A stretch of 64,000 nucleotides of DNA from Sinotaia quadrata (lineage: Eukaryota; Mollusca; Gastropoda; Architaenioglossa; Viviparidae): contig CM054182.1 in the NCBI GenBank assembly GCA_028829895.1, positions 55,908,879-55,972,878 on the forward strand. Direction: 5' to 3'. Positions within the stretch are counted from its first letter, which is position 1. Each line of letters starts with the position of its first letter. The translations under genes were made by a program, and so were the position numbers. Positions 13,036 to 26,055 of this stretch are shown in pieces. Below the pieces are notes generated by a model that saw only the letters and a program-made list of their open reading frames with translations, did not search any database and had not been told where the DNA came from.

Positions 13036-13129
13036 TTGTATTAATCAACATTCACACTTTGTATCGGTTTGTCACTGCATTCATAGAAATGCTTAAGAAT
13101 ATTTATGTGATCGATCTTTTGTTTATTTC

Positions 13130-13430
13130 ATATATGTATGGCTGTCACAAAAAAGGGGGGTAATCAGAAAATTAATTTTTTTCCATTGATTGTCTCCACT
13201 TGCCCCATGCGCAACCCAACGGACGTTTGCGGGGTCATCTGCGAGCAGGTTGGCGGGTCAATTAAGAGCACTGACAGTGAGTTCATTTTCCAATTACTGT
13301 CAGGGCATTTGTTTTGTTTAGATACACTGCCAACAAGTTTGCTAAGTTCATGTTTTTAACATCTTTATAAAAATATATTTGATTAATTATTAGTGTTAGA
13401 TGTTTAATAATTATGTTTACAATGTGTGGA
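13130..13430 (+). repeat. Fragment shared with 27970-28170 (R2f-associated)
   Basis: Both stretches share tctccact, a GC-rich core around gtcatctgcgagc, an acttt-rich part and gattaattatt in the same order. It appears to be a left-hand piece of the R2f repeat. Confidence 0.5.
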
Positions 13431-13627
13431 AAATGTGTTTAGATTTTATTAGTATTTTTCTTATTACAAATTTCATTAGGGATTATATTTTAGGAGTTTT
13501 GCACCTCAGAGTAATGCACCTTCTTAGTGTCAGTAGAGTAGGGATACATGCACAAATTTTATCTGTGAGAGAATGAGAACTGATTGTGTATAAAAAAAGA
13601 CCAATGGGAACTATTTTAGGCCAGTGG

Positions 13628-14988
13628 GCATCTGGTCTGGACTACAGAGAGGTGTAATGGCCTCGTATTAGTGCCTACACTGAGTCTGGACAATTTTCCC
13701 ATCTTCGTTATGACTGGGGAGGAAAGAATTGAATATTCTCCACATACAGCATAGAGTTGGACGTGTGTTTTGTCACACTCAATTCGTTCGTGGCAACCTT
13801 TATTATAAAGCTTGTCCTTATTACTCTATGTGGGTCCAAGACTTGAGTCATAGCTGACCACCAGGGACCACTACAGGTACTGGAGGGGACAGGACTGCTT
13901 CGAGATGAGAATATTCCATGCCACTCACGTTTCAGAACTGTCGCCATAGACAGCACTCTATGATAGATTTTGGAACCATCACAAAAGACAGGTGTCCATG
14001 AGCTACAATTTGTATTGTCATCGAAGACAGCCACCCATGTTCTTCAGCATAGAACCGGTGTTCCAGCGTTTTGGAACAAGTATTGCCGTGTTTTCATCAT
14101 CAAGTATGTTTATTCTTAGATGTCAGTGACTGTAACTTTTTGTGTTTGCCAGTGCGTCGACAATTCAACGTTTATTTCAATCCTGTAAATAGGAGGTGCA
14201 TTACTTAGGTAGGATAGTTATAATATAAACATTATCAGCATCGAACTATTTTCTACAAACATCTAATTTTTACTTTAATAATTAATTATTTATTGGATAA
14301 TTTTTGAGGTTATCACCACAGTCCTAAATTAGCATTTGTGGACATTACTATTAATAAGAACATTTATTTTTCTTAAGGTTAGATAATTTTTTTTGCGGTC
14401 ATTACCACTAGTTGTGTTTTGTATTGGGGCTACAGCCAAAGTATTGTGCCACTTGGTTTTGGCAGTATTGGAGACGGTCATCACCGTCTATTGCTTTATT
14501 TTATTCTATTGTTTATTTTAGTTTATTCATCATATTTCTTTCATTTTTTCATCACTCTTTTCCCCGTCCCATGAATGTTGTGTATGGACGTCTCGGAATG
14601 AATTACTAACACTGTGTGAAAGTTAAGCCCGTTTTTCTTTTTAAAATAAAATTCTTTGTTAACTCTTTTTCAAAAGTTGGCATTCCTTTCTTGGTTTTTG
14701 AAAGTGTTTGTTGGTGCGGTTATTTGTCTGTTCGTCCCGTGCGTCCCTCACACGACATTCACAAGCCTGCTCACACACACACACGCCGGCTTTTCACATT
14801 TTACCCCACATCTCAGAATAAAGTTATCCTATTCCCAACAAGATTATTATTGGTGTCTGAGTGTGAGAGTAGTTATCAACATCTGACCATTTGATGTGAT
14901 CCCGGCAAATCACGGCAACTGGGTCTGACCCCACCCACTCAACGAGGAGGAGAGAGGGGCCAGCAACAAACAGCGGCCGTGACAATGG
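13628..14988 (-). repeat. R1 interspersed repeat, copy 3
   Basis: Inverted counterpart of 8642-10135. On the minus strand it begins tgtcacggccgctgtttgtt directly after the integrase C-terminal remnant and ends near ctctctgtagtcca. Confidence 0.55.
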
Positions 14989-15049
14989 CTCTCGCCAGTG
15001 TATCTGTATGCGATTGTTATATGTCAGACGCAAGAGTAACACAAACTGA

Positions 15050-15890
15050 CCTGGCTTGAGGTCATGCTCAATGGCATTATTGTGAAAGTTTCACTTGTAG
15101 TGGGACTGTTTACTGTGAATGATTTCCTGCACCAGGTGACATGTCTCTGTCAAATGTTGACGTAGTTCGGCTACTTACGTATGAACGTCCTTACTATTGG
15201 TCATGATGTCTCCCTTGACCCATGTTTTTTAAACAATTTGAGGGGGTCACAAGGTTGTCTGCAATATAGTAATTTGAACGGTGAGAACCCCATACTCTCT
15301 TGTTGTAGTTCACGTTAGGCAAAGAGTAATGTTGCAATAAAATGTGGCCATTGATTGGTTTGTTACGAGGCCATTTTAATTAACATTTTCTTGATTGTGC
15401 CATTGAAATGTTCAACAAGACCATTAGACTGTGCATGATACGGTGAGGAAAACAATTGTTTGCACGCAAGTAGACGCATCATTTCAGCCATCATGGCTAA
15501 TAGACGTATTCTCTCACATGGGCATACCCCGAGAGATAGTTAGCGACCAGGGTACTGAATTTACTTATGGCTGAAGTAAACTGAGTACCCTGGTCACTCA
15601 CTATCTCTGGGGGTATGCCCATGTGAGAGAATACATATATTAGTGCATCCGCATCTTCAATCGCGGTAATGTTCTTCAATGCAACCACTTCTGGATATCA
15701 TGTTGCGAAATCCATGATCGTCAGGATACATCAATATCCTCCTTCGACCACTGGAATGACTGGACTGATAATGTCTACCACGACTTTCAGGAAAGGTTCC
15801 TCAACTGTTGGTACTGTCTTGAAGGAAACTCGACTGATAGGCCCCCAGTCTTGGCTTGTAAACAAACATCATTCACGTATACATGAATAT
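15050..15890 (-). pseudogene. Ty3/gypsy integrase remnant 1
   Basis: On the minus strand: DADALIYVFSHMGIPPEIV followed by SDQGTQFTS (catalytic core), then PYHAQSNGLVEHFNGT, a GFSPFKLLY block and a C-terminal LKPGQFVLLL. Stops and frameshifts are present. The core is interrupted by a 60-bp inverted duplication at 15506-15634. Confidence 0.72.
15506..15634. repeat. 60-bp inverted repeat with 9-nt loop
   Basis: Arms 15506-15565 and 15575-15634 match in 55 of 60 positions. Both arms encode the same integrase stretch (FSHMGIPxEIVSDQGT), on opposite strands. Confidence 0.92.
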
Positions 15891-16658
15891 AATGGATTCA
15901 TTCAATATATATATGCATGAAATGATAAACACACACTGTGTCTACAAACGTCTGTCTAAATGAAATTAGGTGAACAATTCTAAAACTCACATAACATACA
16001 TGTATCAGCGTATATAGGTGCTGTCAAAAACACAAATATTGACAAGAGTGATTACTTCCTTTAGCCGTTAGTGGTTTGTAGATCGTAAAATAAAATATAA
16101 TTTTGGCCCCACGCTTTTTCCGTGACAGTATTAAAATTGATTCAGCAGTGGTTTAGTGTGAACAGTCTTATTATTCTCTTTGGAATACAGAATTTTAGCT
16201 TCATGGTTTGAAATGTTGTAACCTGATTTGCTCAAAATGTGTACAAACTGATGGTGTTGCATTTGTACATATATTTTACAATTCTCGAAGTCTCTCTGCC
16301 CATGATTAGGAAGAATCTTATTCGCCATGTGTGCGTGTGACGTCATTTCTTGTATATTTAATGTCATAGTTATGAATGTTGGAATTATTACTATTGTTAT
16401 TTTATCCATGTCATATATATGATTCAGTCTGATGTTACTTCTTGTTTCTTGTCACCCGCTGAATAGCAATTACTGCCATTCAATAGTTAACAATTTACTC
16501 AACTGTGAGTCGAATAGTAACATAGTCTTAATTGATTCATATGCGAGACATTCCTTTTACGTGTTAGATTCATACAAGTCACAATTGACTTAGTCTTTCA
16601 TCAGCTCTTACAACCCTTCCACTTATTCTCACTCGCATACTCTTATCAAAAGTTAACG

Positions 16659-16786
16659 ATTACTGAAGGCTAGAAAAAGGCTAGATTACTGAAGGCTAGA
16701 AAAAGGCTAGATCACTGAAGGCTAGAAAAAGGCTAGATTACTGAAGGCTAGAAAAAGGCTAGATTACTGAAGGCTAGAAAAGGTTA
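16659..16786. repeat. 26-bp minisatellite, 5 copies
   Basis: Unit attactgaaggctagaaaa plus aggctag. Intergenic, between genes 1 and 2. Confidence 0.93.
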
Positions 16787-16963
16787 TTACTACAAGAAAA
16801 CATTTACCAAATAAAGTATTGTAACTCGATAGTCACAAGTACAGACATTAGCTAATAGCAATCTCTCATAATTATCTGTGGGCAGCAGAATCAAATTTAT
16901 TCACTTTAATGCAATAAACATTTGTGAAGTACACAAATCTAAAATATTCATCAGTCCTATGTC

Positions 16964-17098
16964 CGCTTATCAAACTTGTCACGATTAGTATCATAAACAC
17001 TCTTCACCATCCACTAAACCAATCCAGTTTACAATCAGACTTGTCGCGATTAGTATAATAAATACTCTTTACCATCCACTAAACCAATCTAGTTTACA
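16964..17098. repeat. Direct repeat, two copies of about 70 bp
   Basis: Two tandem copies containing acttgtc(a/g)cgattagtat and ccactaaaccaatc. Confidence 0.8.
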
Positions 17099-17099
17099 C

Positions 17100-17949
17100 G
17101 CATCGTTTCAATCAATACTTAACACACAAACATTTCAACAACGCATCTTGAAATCTTACATGTATATGTAATGAGTGACATTCTTATGTGTATGTGATGA
17201 ATGATGTGTTTATGTATATTTGATGAGAGACATGTTTATGTTTAAATATGCTGAGTGACGTTTTATCGTATATGAGTATATGCGTGTTTTTCCTTTAATG
17301 TGTATGAGTGCACATGAAAGTGCAGGAGGTGCGGAGTACATTCTTACCCCCTCTCTTCACTAATGAAGCTAGATTTTCAAGTAGTATATCAGCTTAAAAT
17401 ATATTAAAAGAATGCATAGCTGCATACGTTATAGATTATATCGTTTGGCATGCAAATTCATCATAGAAAACCTCAGATTCAAATAGAATAGTATGCATAG
17501 AGTATTTGCTATTAATATCTAGTTTTTGCACAAAACCTTTCTTCACATTCCCGATTAATCTCCTTCATCTAAGCTATATGAGATATTATTTGACCTGATG
17601 TCGATGACGTCACATTTTGCAGTGTTTACTTGGTTTAGGGAGCACACTTTTATTCAAAACTTTTATGTGCATTTCCTTTTTCAAATTCAATTTCTTTGTT
17701 CTATTCATGCTTTTGCTTCAAAATAATGTACGCCTGATTTACCATTTAACTTTATCAACAACGCCTTCCCACTCTTGTCATCCGGATTAAGAAGAGATTT
17801 TCAGTTTATCCCTCAGGATGGAAACTTCATCCGTAGTTCCGTTTCCGGTTTCCGCACAAGACATATTAACAGTGGAGGCATGCACGCTTGAACTCGACAG
17901 TCTGTTGATGAACATTAAATGTTTAAATGGACGTATATAAGTGATCGCC
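17100..17949 (+). other. 5' flank of gene 2
   Basis: AT-rich sequence upstream of the start codon; should hold the promoter and 5' UTR unless there is a non-coding first exon. No convincing TATA box or initiator stands out. Confidence 0.35.
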
Positions 17950-18031
17950 ATGGATTCAAAATTTGTGCTTACAATTATCTTTTTGTGCAGTCTGTACGAT
18001 GTGGCAGTAGGCTCCAGTTCGGCCATGAATA
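17950..18031 (+). CDS. Gene 2 exon 1, signal peptide
   Basis: The ATG sits in gccATGG. The peptide MDSKFVLTIIFLCSLYDVAV is a classic signal sequence with a Lys near the N-terminus, a hydrophobic core and small residues (VGSSSA) at a plausible cleavage site. The exon ends in phase 1 at gtgagt. Transcription start is not visible; the TATA-like tatataa at about 17934 is too close to the ATG to be the core promoter. Confidence 0.75.
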
Positions 18032-20290
18032 GTGAGTGTCTGTAAATTCAACCTTTTTGTTTTGAATAATATATGGCATATTGCTGTTCTTTTGACCAAA
18101 CACCTCATTTAAAATAAAAAGAGGTTTGGTTCCAATGACTTAATTGCGGTTATTATTGGGTTTATTTGACACGAGAAATAAAACAATGCTCTCTAATTAC
18201 ATGTATTGCTTTGAAATGACGACAAGTAACAAAGAAGCAGCACAAAGCAAAGTGACTGATTATAGCGTATATTAAAGTGACTGATTATAGCGTATATTAA
18301 AGTGACTGACTATAGCGTATATTAAAGTGACTGATTATAGCGTATATTAAAGTGACTGATTATAGCGTATATTGAAGTGACTGATTATAGCGTATATTGA
18401 AGTGACTGATTATAGCGTATATTAACTCAAATGTCAATGGGCATATAGATAATACAAAGGACATATAAGGTGCGAGTTTAAAAATATCTCTTTTTTTTTT
18501 TTAGTAGAGTGTAAACGAGAACACATTTTAAATGAATGATGTTAAACGTGACGTAATTTACGTACAACTTCAACAGCTCTTGTATGTCCAGTCACTGACC
18601 CAAGCATATTCGCAGTAAATTTTATTGCATTCGATGGAAATAAATAGGCTGTGAGCTACTATTACATATATTTATATTAAGTTATATTTAAGCAACATGT
18701 TTTCTTTTTACATCTCACATGCTGCTTAATGTCAACATTCTTTTAAAGGCAGTGGCTGTTTGTGTTCACCATCTGGTAGATGTCGTTATGACGAGGAATG
18801 CGAACTAAGGAGCAATTGCAGAACAAGTAAGAATCAGGCGTAAGATCTAATTTTAGAAATACTTTAGCCATCATTTGACAGAGATTGAGCAACAGGTTTC
18901 CTATACACTGAAAATTTTTTTGTTGAGTTATATTATTATGGTTGTTTGATTTTTATCATGCTACCTTCTGAAAGTTTAAAAGGAACCGTTTTCATGTGTA
19001 TCGCACAAATGCTGGTTGTAATAGAAAGAAATACATATTTTTGATGAAAATTTCATATGCAGCAGTTTATTAAGAATATATTTCCTAAAGTTTAATATGT
19101 ATTATGACGTTGCGAGAAGTGGCCGCTCCACATTCCTTAGTGTTTTTGATTCGGGTCTACAAAAAACCTGTCAAACACGGGAGCAGACTAGACTTTAGTT
19201 TTGCATCTTACTGTTAGCTCCTCTCTGTGCAAAAGGCCCTGGCAATCTCTGTCATTATTATTCAATCTTGGCCGATCTATTATGTCAAATTGTAATAATT
19301 CACCGCAGATATTTAGCCTGACTGACTACGCGCCCGTCTCGGTCTTTCTGTATTCTCGCTGAAAACTGCCCCGAGCTATCAGTCCGTTTGGCCGCCAACA
19401 AAATAGCATTGTTCACAATAGCTCTCCCAGACACCACTAGTAAAATGGTATTTTTCTTGCCGAGAAAGAATTGGCATTCTACTGGCACCATATCTATTAG
19501 ATCTGCCCGTCTTGCATCACAACGAACAGCTGAGTAAGACAGGCCCTGACTACCGTGCTTCGACGGATGCAAGCAAATGAAAGCCCACAGCCTGCACCAC
19601 ACACCTAACTGACCAGGTCAGTGCGAAACCGCCTCGCCGCCAGTCAACGTGGTGTCTGCTCAGCAAGTTTAAAAGATATATACACAATCTCTTACTCTAG
19701 TATACAGTGAACACTGAACACATCTTGAACACTAAGGATGAACTCACATCATCGTAATAATTCTTTCTGCCACCATTACTTTTTTCTATAAAGATTTTAG
19801 TCATCCATAAACTTATAAGTATTAAATTTTTCTTTTAAATTTTCTCTTCTTCGTTTTGTCAGGTTGGGATTGGGGTCTTGTAGTAGCCGTTTTGTGATTG
19901 GGGTCTTATGGTAGCCGTTTTGTGGCTGGGGTCTTATAGTAGCCGTTTTGTGATTGGGGTCTTATGGTAGCCGTTTTGTGATTGGGGTCTTATAGTAGCC
20001 GTTTTGTGATTGGGGTCTTATAGTAGCCGTTTTGTGATGTTAATGTTCAAAATATTATTTAAATTGTCAAATACTTGTAACACTTGACACTCCTGAAGTT
20101 TGGGCATGCGGTCGGCTAAGTAGGGTATAAGTATTTTTTATAGCATCCTCTTAAACTTCGTGCTATATCTATACATTATGAACATTAAAGTAAAAATTCA
20201 TTTTTTATTTTCAAGTGTAAAACAGTGTTAAGACATTTTTAAGATATATTTAATTGTATATTAAGAAATATTAAACGTTTGTTCGTGAAT

Positions 20291-20376
<86 letters not shown>

Positions 20377-23300
20377 ACTATACAACGTGAATGCAACATA
20401 ATCTAAATCATTAGCTGTGATATTACCTTACTGAATAAACTATAAATAACGCAATATACATCATTATATATCGTAAACATAACTACTAGTAATAACATTG
20501 CTGGGTTGACATAACGTTTATTCCTATGAAAGTTCTAAGATCTTTACTATAATTATACATTACTATAAACAACGTCTTTATAAAGCTACATAATAAAAAT
20601 GTACCAATAATACAATAAAGGAATTAATCTACGTACAATACATAGTAAATAAATGTAACAAACAGAACCATAAACACAATAGACTTACACATGTCCAGTT
20701 TGAACCAACAATGACAAAGAAGAGATTGATTTATTGTGTTGATTTAAGAGATGTCTTGAGTGCAAGAGATAAATCATTGCTTACAATACTTGTACATTAA
20801 TCAGGAGGCATTGGGGAGCTCATAATATATACAGTTTGTAATTATGCGAAAAACATTATTTTTTCTTAACAGACGATAAATGAATGCGTGTTGCATCCAT
20901 TCTTTGATATTCGAGCTTGAGGCTTGTAGAATATCTGACGAAATGAAAGCCGTGCCAACAATCATTAATGCAATCACAAAAAAATAGTAACTGTTGTGTA
21001 CAAATATTCTCACTTCAATTAGTTCTAAATGTTTCTGTGTACACCATACACTGTTCACAATTCTCCTGAATAGTTTAGATTGAAAACTCTTCAAACGTTT
21101 TCATTCTTCACGTTGCACACGATTTCCTGATTCAGAACTGAGGCGCCAGTTCCTTGATCATTTCCCGCCATATCCATTATTGCACTAGTCATCTACTCTT
21201 CGAAACCTCATAAATACATTCAATTACTATTAGCATTGTTTGCTTACATTGTTGTTCTCATTTCCAGAAATACTCTCCAATGCAAACAAAAGTCTCTTTA
21301 CCATTTCCCGAAATATACAGTATTGGATACATCATTTCTATCTGCCCACATTATCCCACTGGAACACCTATTATATTTTCCACTTAAAGTATGTGAATAC
21401 TAAATAATGTTTGGTAAATAAATATATTGATTATCATCCTCTTTCTTGCTTTGTTTACATGAAGATAACAACTAGAATTTATTGTTAATCAGAATGTGTA
21501 TTTGATAAATTTGAAACATCTATTTGAAGGAATAAACGTTAATCAGAACATGCATATGTCTACATTTTCAGGAAATGTCGCTTTTGGAGTACCAAAACAA
21601 AAGATTGTAAGTGCCCAGAAAAAGATGATTAATACGAATGCATCGACATGTGTCAGTAATGCGACAATTCGTTACGCTTCGATGCTGAAAGTGAATCTTG
21701 GTCAAAACTACACTATTTATCATATGACAGTGTACTACAGAAACAAAGGTGAGAGCGTACTGAGGTTGGTTGACTTGGGGACATTGGAAATGACAAAAAC
21801 AACAGTAATAACAATAAGCAGCCATACAAATACAACAAATTCAACAGCAACTTTCATTACACGAAAATACAACGATAACTGTTCTGAGTACAAATTCCTT
21901 ATTGAAATCAGGCAAATAGAGGACAGGAGCTTGTGAAATGCAGTTTTTCAAATTTGCAAAGTTGGCGTCGCACTCCTCACGCCAAATCACTATCTCATGT
22001 TTTCCTTTCCTCATCAAATCACTATCTCATGTTTTCCTTTCCTCATCAAATCACTATCTCATGTTTTCCTTTCTTCATCAAATCACTATCTCATGTTTTC
22101 CTTTCCTCATCAAATCACTATCTCATGTTTTCCTTTCCTCGTCAAATCACTATCTCATGTTTTCCTTTCCTCATCAAATCACTATCTCATGTTTTCCTTT
22201 CCTCATCAAATCACTATCTCATGTTTTCCTTTCCTCGTCAAATCACTATCTCATGTTTTCCTTTCCTCATCAAATCAATGAGTGGTTGCACAATGGCATT
22301 GGACCCGGAAATTATTTTTCAATAGTAATCGGCCAACCCCCAAAATGATTTAACATTTGGGCGGAAACTAGTCTCTCAATCTCTTCGAGTTTTCTCACTT
22401 TTGATGCCTCTGGTCGAAGGGAGACTTTGTCCCACTGTGCCCCCAAATATTCCGAGTTTGAAATGTCCAAAAGAAACATGTAGTTGTTCAAGCAATAATG
22501 TTACATTCATTTGCTGGAATAATTTTTGTAACACCCAGATGTGTTCTCTCAGGTCTTGGTAGCTACAAAAACGTCGTCCATGAAGTTAGAGACAAATTTA
22601 TCTCTCATGGGTTCGATGAGCAATCACATCATCTTTATGAAAACAGCTGGCGCTGTAAGGATGTCGAATGACATTATCTTCAATTGATATTGGCCATCAG
22701 AAATACTGAATGTTAATTTTGGCTTGTCTGCCTCACATACTGTAATTCTCCAAAACCTTTTGTCAAATCTAGTCTGGAAATATATTTTGCTCCACTGAGC
22801 TGAGTGAAAAGGTTTTCTGGTTCAGGCATCGAATTGAAAAAAAACAATCAACTTTTTCAGCTGTCTGTAGTCCACACAAAATCGGTGTGTGCATCCTTCT
22901 GTTTAACTAGGACAATAGGAGAGCTAACCGGGATGTGCCTTCTCAATCATACCTAAGGCTAACATAGAGTCAATTTCTTGTTTCACAGCAATCCGTTTAG
23001 CACATATGGTTTCATGTGAATCAATTTATGGTACCATAGTGTGACAGTAAATTCATAGGTATTCGTTTTTTCAGGTTTATTGGTAAAAATATTGTAAGTT
23101 TCTAATATCACACTCCATAACCATTAAGCATCAGAGTCTGAGGATTCGGGATGTCAACTAACATCATTAGTAGTTTCAACGTCTGTTACGCCTGCGTGGT
23201 GTGGATTAGGCATCAGGTACAGTGGTGTAGCATCATCTTCTATTACAATAATAGCAACCGTGTTATCCGGGCGTTCTTTACATGCTTTCATCAGATTAGC

Positions 23301-25984
23301 ACGAAAAACATTCACCTTAGATCCGATCTGAATTCAGAAATATCACCCACCCAGTTTTCTCAACAATTTCATAGGGTCATTACCATGATGCATCTAATAT
23401 GTTTCAGTGAAGAGGTAACGACAACAAAACTCATGTACCGACTTCAATGTTACATGCTTTTGTCTTATGGTTGTAAGGAGGTGCTTGTCTAGCCTTACTT
23501 TCGTAGACATTATCAGCTGCTATTTGACATACAGTATCAATATTGCTTGCAAATTCTATCATGTGTTCATATACATTTTACAGGTCCTGCTAGCCCACCC
23601 TCTGTCCAATATTCTCATAATATAGGCATGGGTCCCCTAACAGTTTTACTGTATAAGAGTTCGAAGGGTAAAAAATTAGTTGAATCTTGTGGTACTTCAT
23701 ACAACACAAATAAAGAAATGCTGACAAATACATATCCCAATCACGTGGTCTTTTCATGCACAGTTTTCTCAAGGACTTGGTAAGAGTAACATTCAGAATC
23801 TTTACTAAAACGTTACAGATAGAATGATAAGGAATAGTTCTATACTGCTTTACTCTCAATAGTTAATCAATCTCTTTCATTAACTCGCTTTTGAATTGAG
23901 TCCCCCTGTCGGACAAGATTTCTTCCAGAAATCCTACATGTCAGAAAATGGTGAACAGAGCATTTGCTACAGATATGGTTCTTATAAATCTCATAACAAC
24001 CACCTCAGGGTATCGCATAACATAATCAATGATTTGGGGAATCCATTTGTGGCCTTGACCCGATGAGAACGCAAATTCTCCTGTGAGATCAACGGCTATG
24101 CCTAAAAGGAATATCAATTGTTGGGGTTTCACCTAGTGGAACCAGGTTCTCCAATTTCTATTCATTCATGACAAATATCCCATGAGTGACAGTACCGAGT
24201 GATGTCTCTTATCATACCTGGCAAATAAAACTCAGCATCAACCTGAGCCATATTTACTTGGTCGTAGATAACCGGCAAAGGGGTGGGTCATATGCCGAAT
24301 GCAGCACATTCATTCGATAGCTCAATCGTACCACCAACTAATTGCTATTAGTCCCTTCCTGTTTACAAATCATCCTTCCAGCAAACCTCAATGACTTTGC
24401 TTGAAGATTTAGACACATATGATCGTGAGAGCTTGGTCTTCTCTCAACATACCTCAGGAGAACCATCTGTCAACTGTGCTGCTCTGAGCAGGGCCTTTTT
24501 CCCTTCAGATTCAGCCATAGTCTGAGAGAAACAACCATCATGTCTCGGTCCAGTGTGACTTCCTGGTGACACGCCCCATCAAATGATAGCCATATTTTGT
24601 TCTCAACTTACACAGAGTTACACAAAACCACCCTATTTATTGGTTATGATGTTTATTATTATTTTTATTTATCATCCATAAAACTAAATAAAAGTGATGA
24701 GAAACTTTACTTTATGCTATTAATAATTCTCCAGAAGACATCACTCGTCTCTCTCACTTGGGGTACATGAGGCACTGTAAATGTTTTCTCTCTTCCACAA
24801 CATTAATCACAAACATTTACTGTCACATACTATTTCCGGTGATGGAAAACGTCTTATCAAAGATGAATATAAATCCGTCTTTAATCTATATTTAGCGAGC
24901 CCCCATCCACCCACAATCTCTCCAACATAAGGCTATCAGTATGTGTAAGAAGGCCAGTAAATTTAACAATACATTTATAAAATCAACAGTCAAATAAACA
25001 TATAGCAAATACAATTAAAAGATTATTTGGCATCAATATTTCCACAAAACATGTTCAAATAATTTGAGTGCTTATACAGACTTATATCCTAACACATAAT
25101 TCAGCATATTCGTGACGCTATAAATTACAAGATCGTTCTTACCAGAGAACAGAAATAGACTTATAGAGATACGCATTAACGATTTGTACATACTTTTGTC
25201 AAAACGATGCTGCAATAGTCAGTCACGCACTTTCATAGCAATGTCACAAGTTTATTGTTCACAATAGAATTATCAGTTCTTCACATTTTACTAGCACGCT
25301 GTAGAATGTTCCATGAACCGCTGTTCTGAGACTAATCTGGGCACTCCTTCACCGTATTAGTTCCTTCAACTAACTTAGAACATCAATTTCAAGTAACTTC
25401 CTTGTACAGAAATTCTATGATGTAGTTGTGCATCCATTGCCATCATACATTAACAGAGTGCAGTTTATCCTTATACTTACACATTGGGGTAGAGTTTTAT
25501 CGAATCATGATCGTAGCAGTTTATGAATCAAATAAACCAGGAATTTCTAGAAATTCCAAAGAATCTAGATTAAAAGGCTGCTTTCTCACTGTAAAATATA
25601 ATCAGAGAGCAAACGCTATGTTTTCCACTTTATCATTCTTTCTTATATTCAAATCTCAACTTACAGTTTCCTGCAAAGTATTTATTAGCCTGATATACGA
25701 TTACATAATAAATACAACATAATTTATGAAAGTGTTCATTAGAAAAAATGTCAAGTGTTTGGCATACTACATACAAGCATAATTAATTACTCATCCACGT
25801 AAGACCGACTTAGATTACATCATAAGTCCTAGTTGTTTACTCCAACTCTGACACTCACAAGATATACCATCATAAACAGTGCCCAAGGTCGGGTCACGTT
25901 GGCATTGGCAACAAAGATATAATTATTAAGCATAGAAATATGGATAGGCACATTTACTGCATCCCAGATAGATAGACAGACCGG

Positions 25985-26055
<71 letters not shown>

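Noticed and set aside
17930..17949. TATA-like motif before the gene 2 ATG
   Set aside because: It lies less than 20 nt from the start codon, so a start site 25-30 nt downstream would fall inside the coding sequence.
19300..19602. Minus-strand 100-codon open frame in a GC-richer island
   Set aside because: No domain recognised; the surroundings look like an inserted element.
20801..21094. Minus-strand open frame of 97 codons with a hydrophobic stretch
   Set aside because: No recognisable family, no splice partners, inside a gene 2 intron; length is possible by chance in AT-rich DNA.
21749..21936. Extension of gene 2 exon 3 to the TGA at 21934-21936
   Set aside because: The reading frame is open but Thr/Asn-rich without family resemblance, and using the gtgaga donor at 21749 gives a ten-exon frame that closes exactly.
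21933..22348. Three overlapping open frames of 94-136 codons rich in Ser-His-Phe repeats
   Set aside because: They are translations of the 32-bp minisatellite in three frames; no start context or homologous domain.
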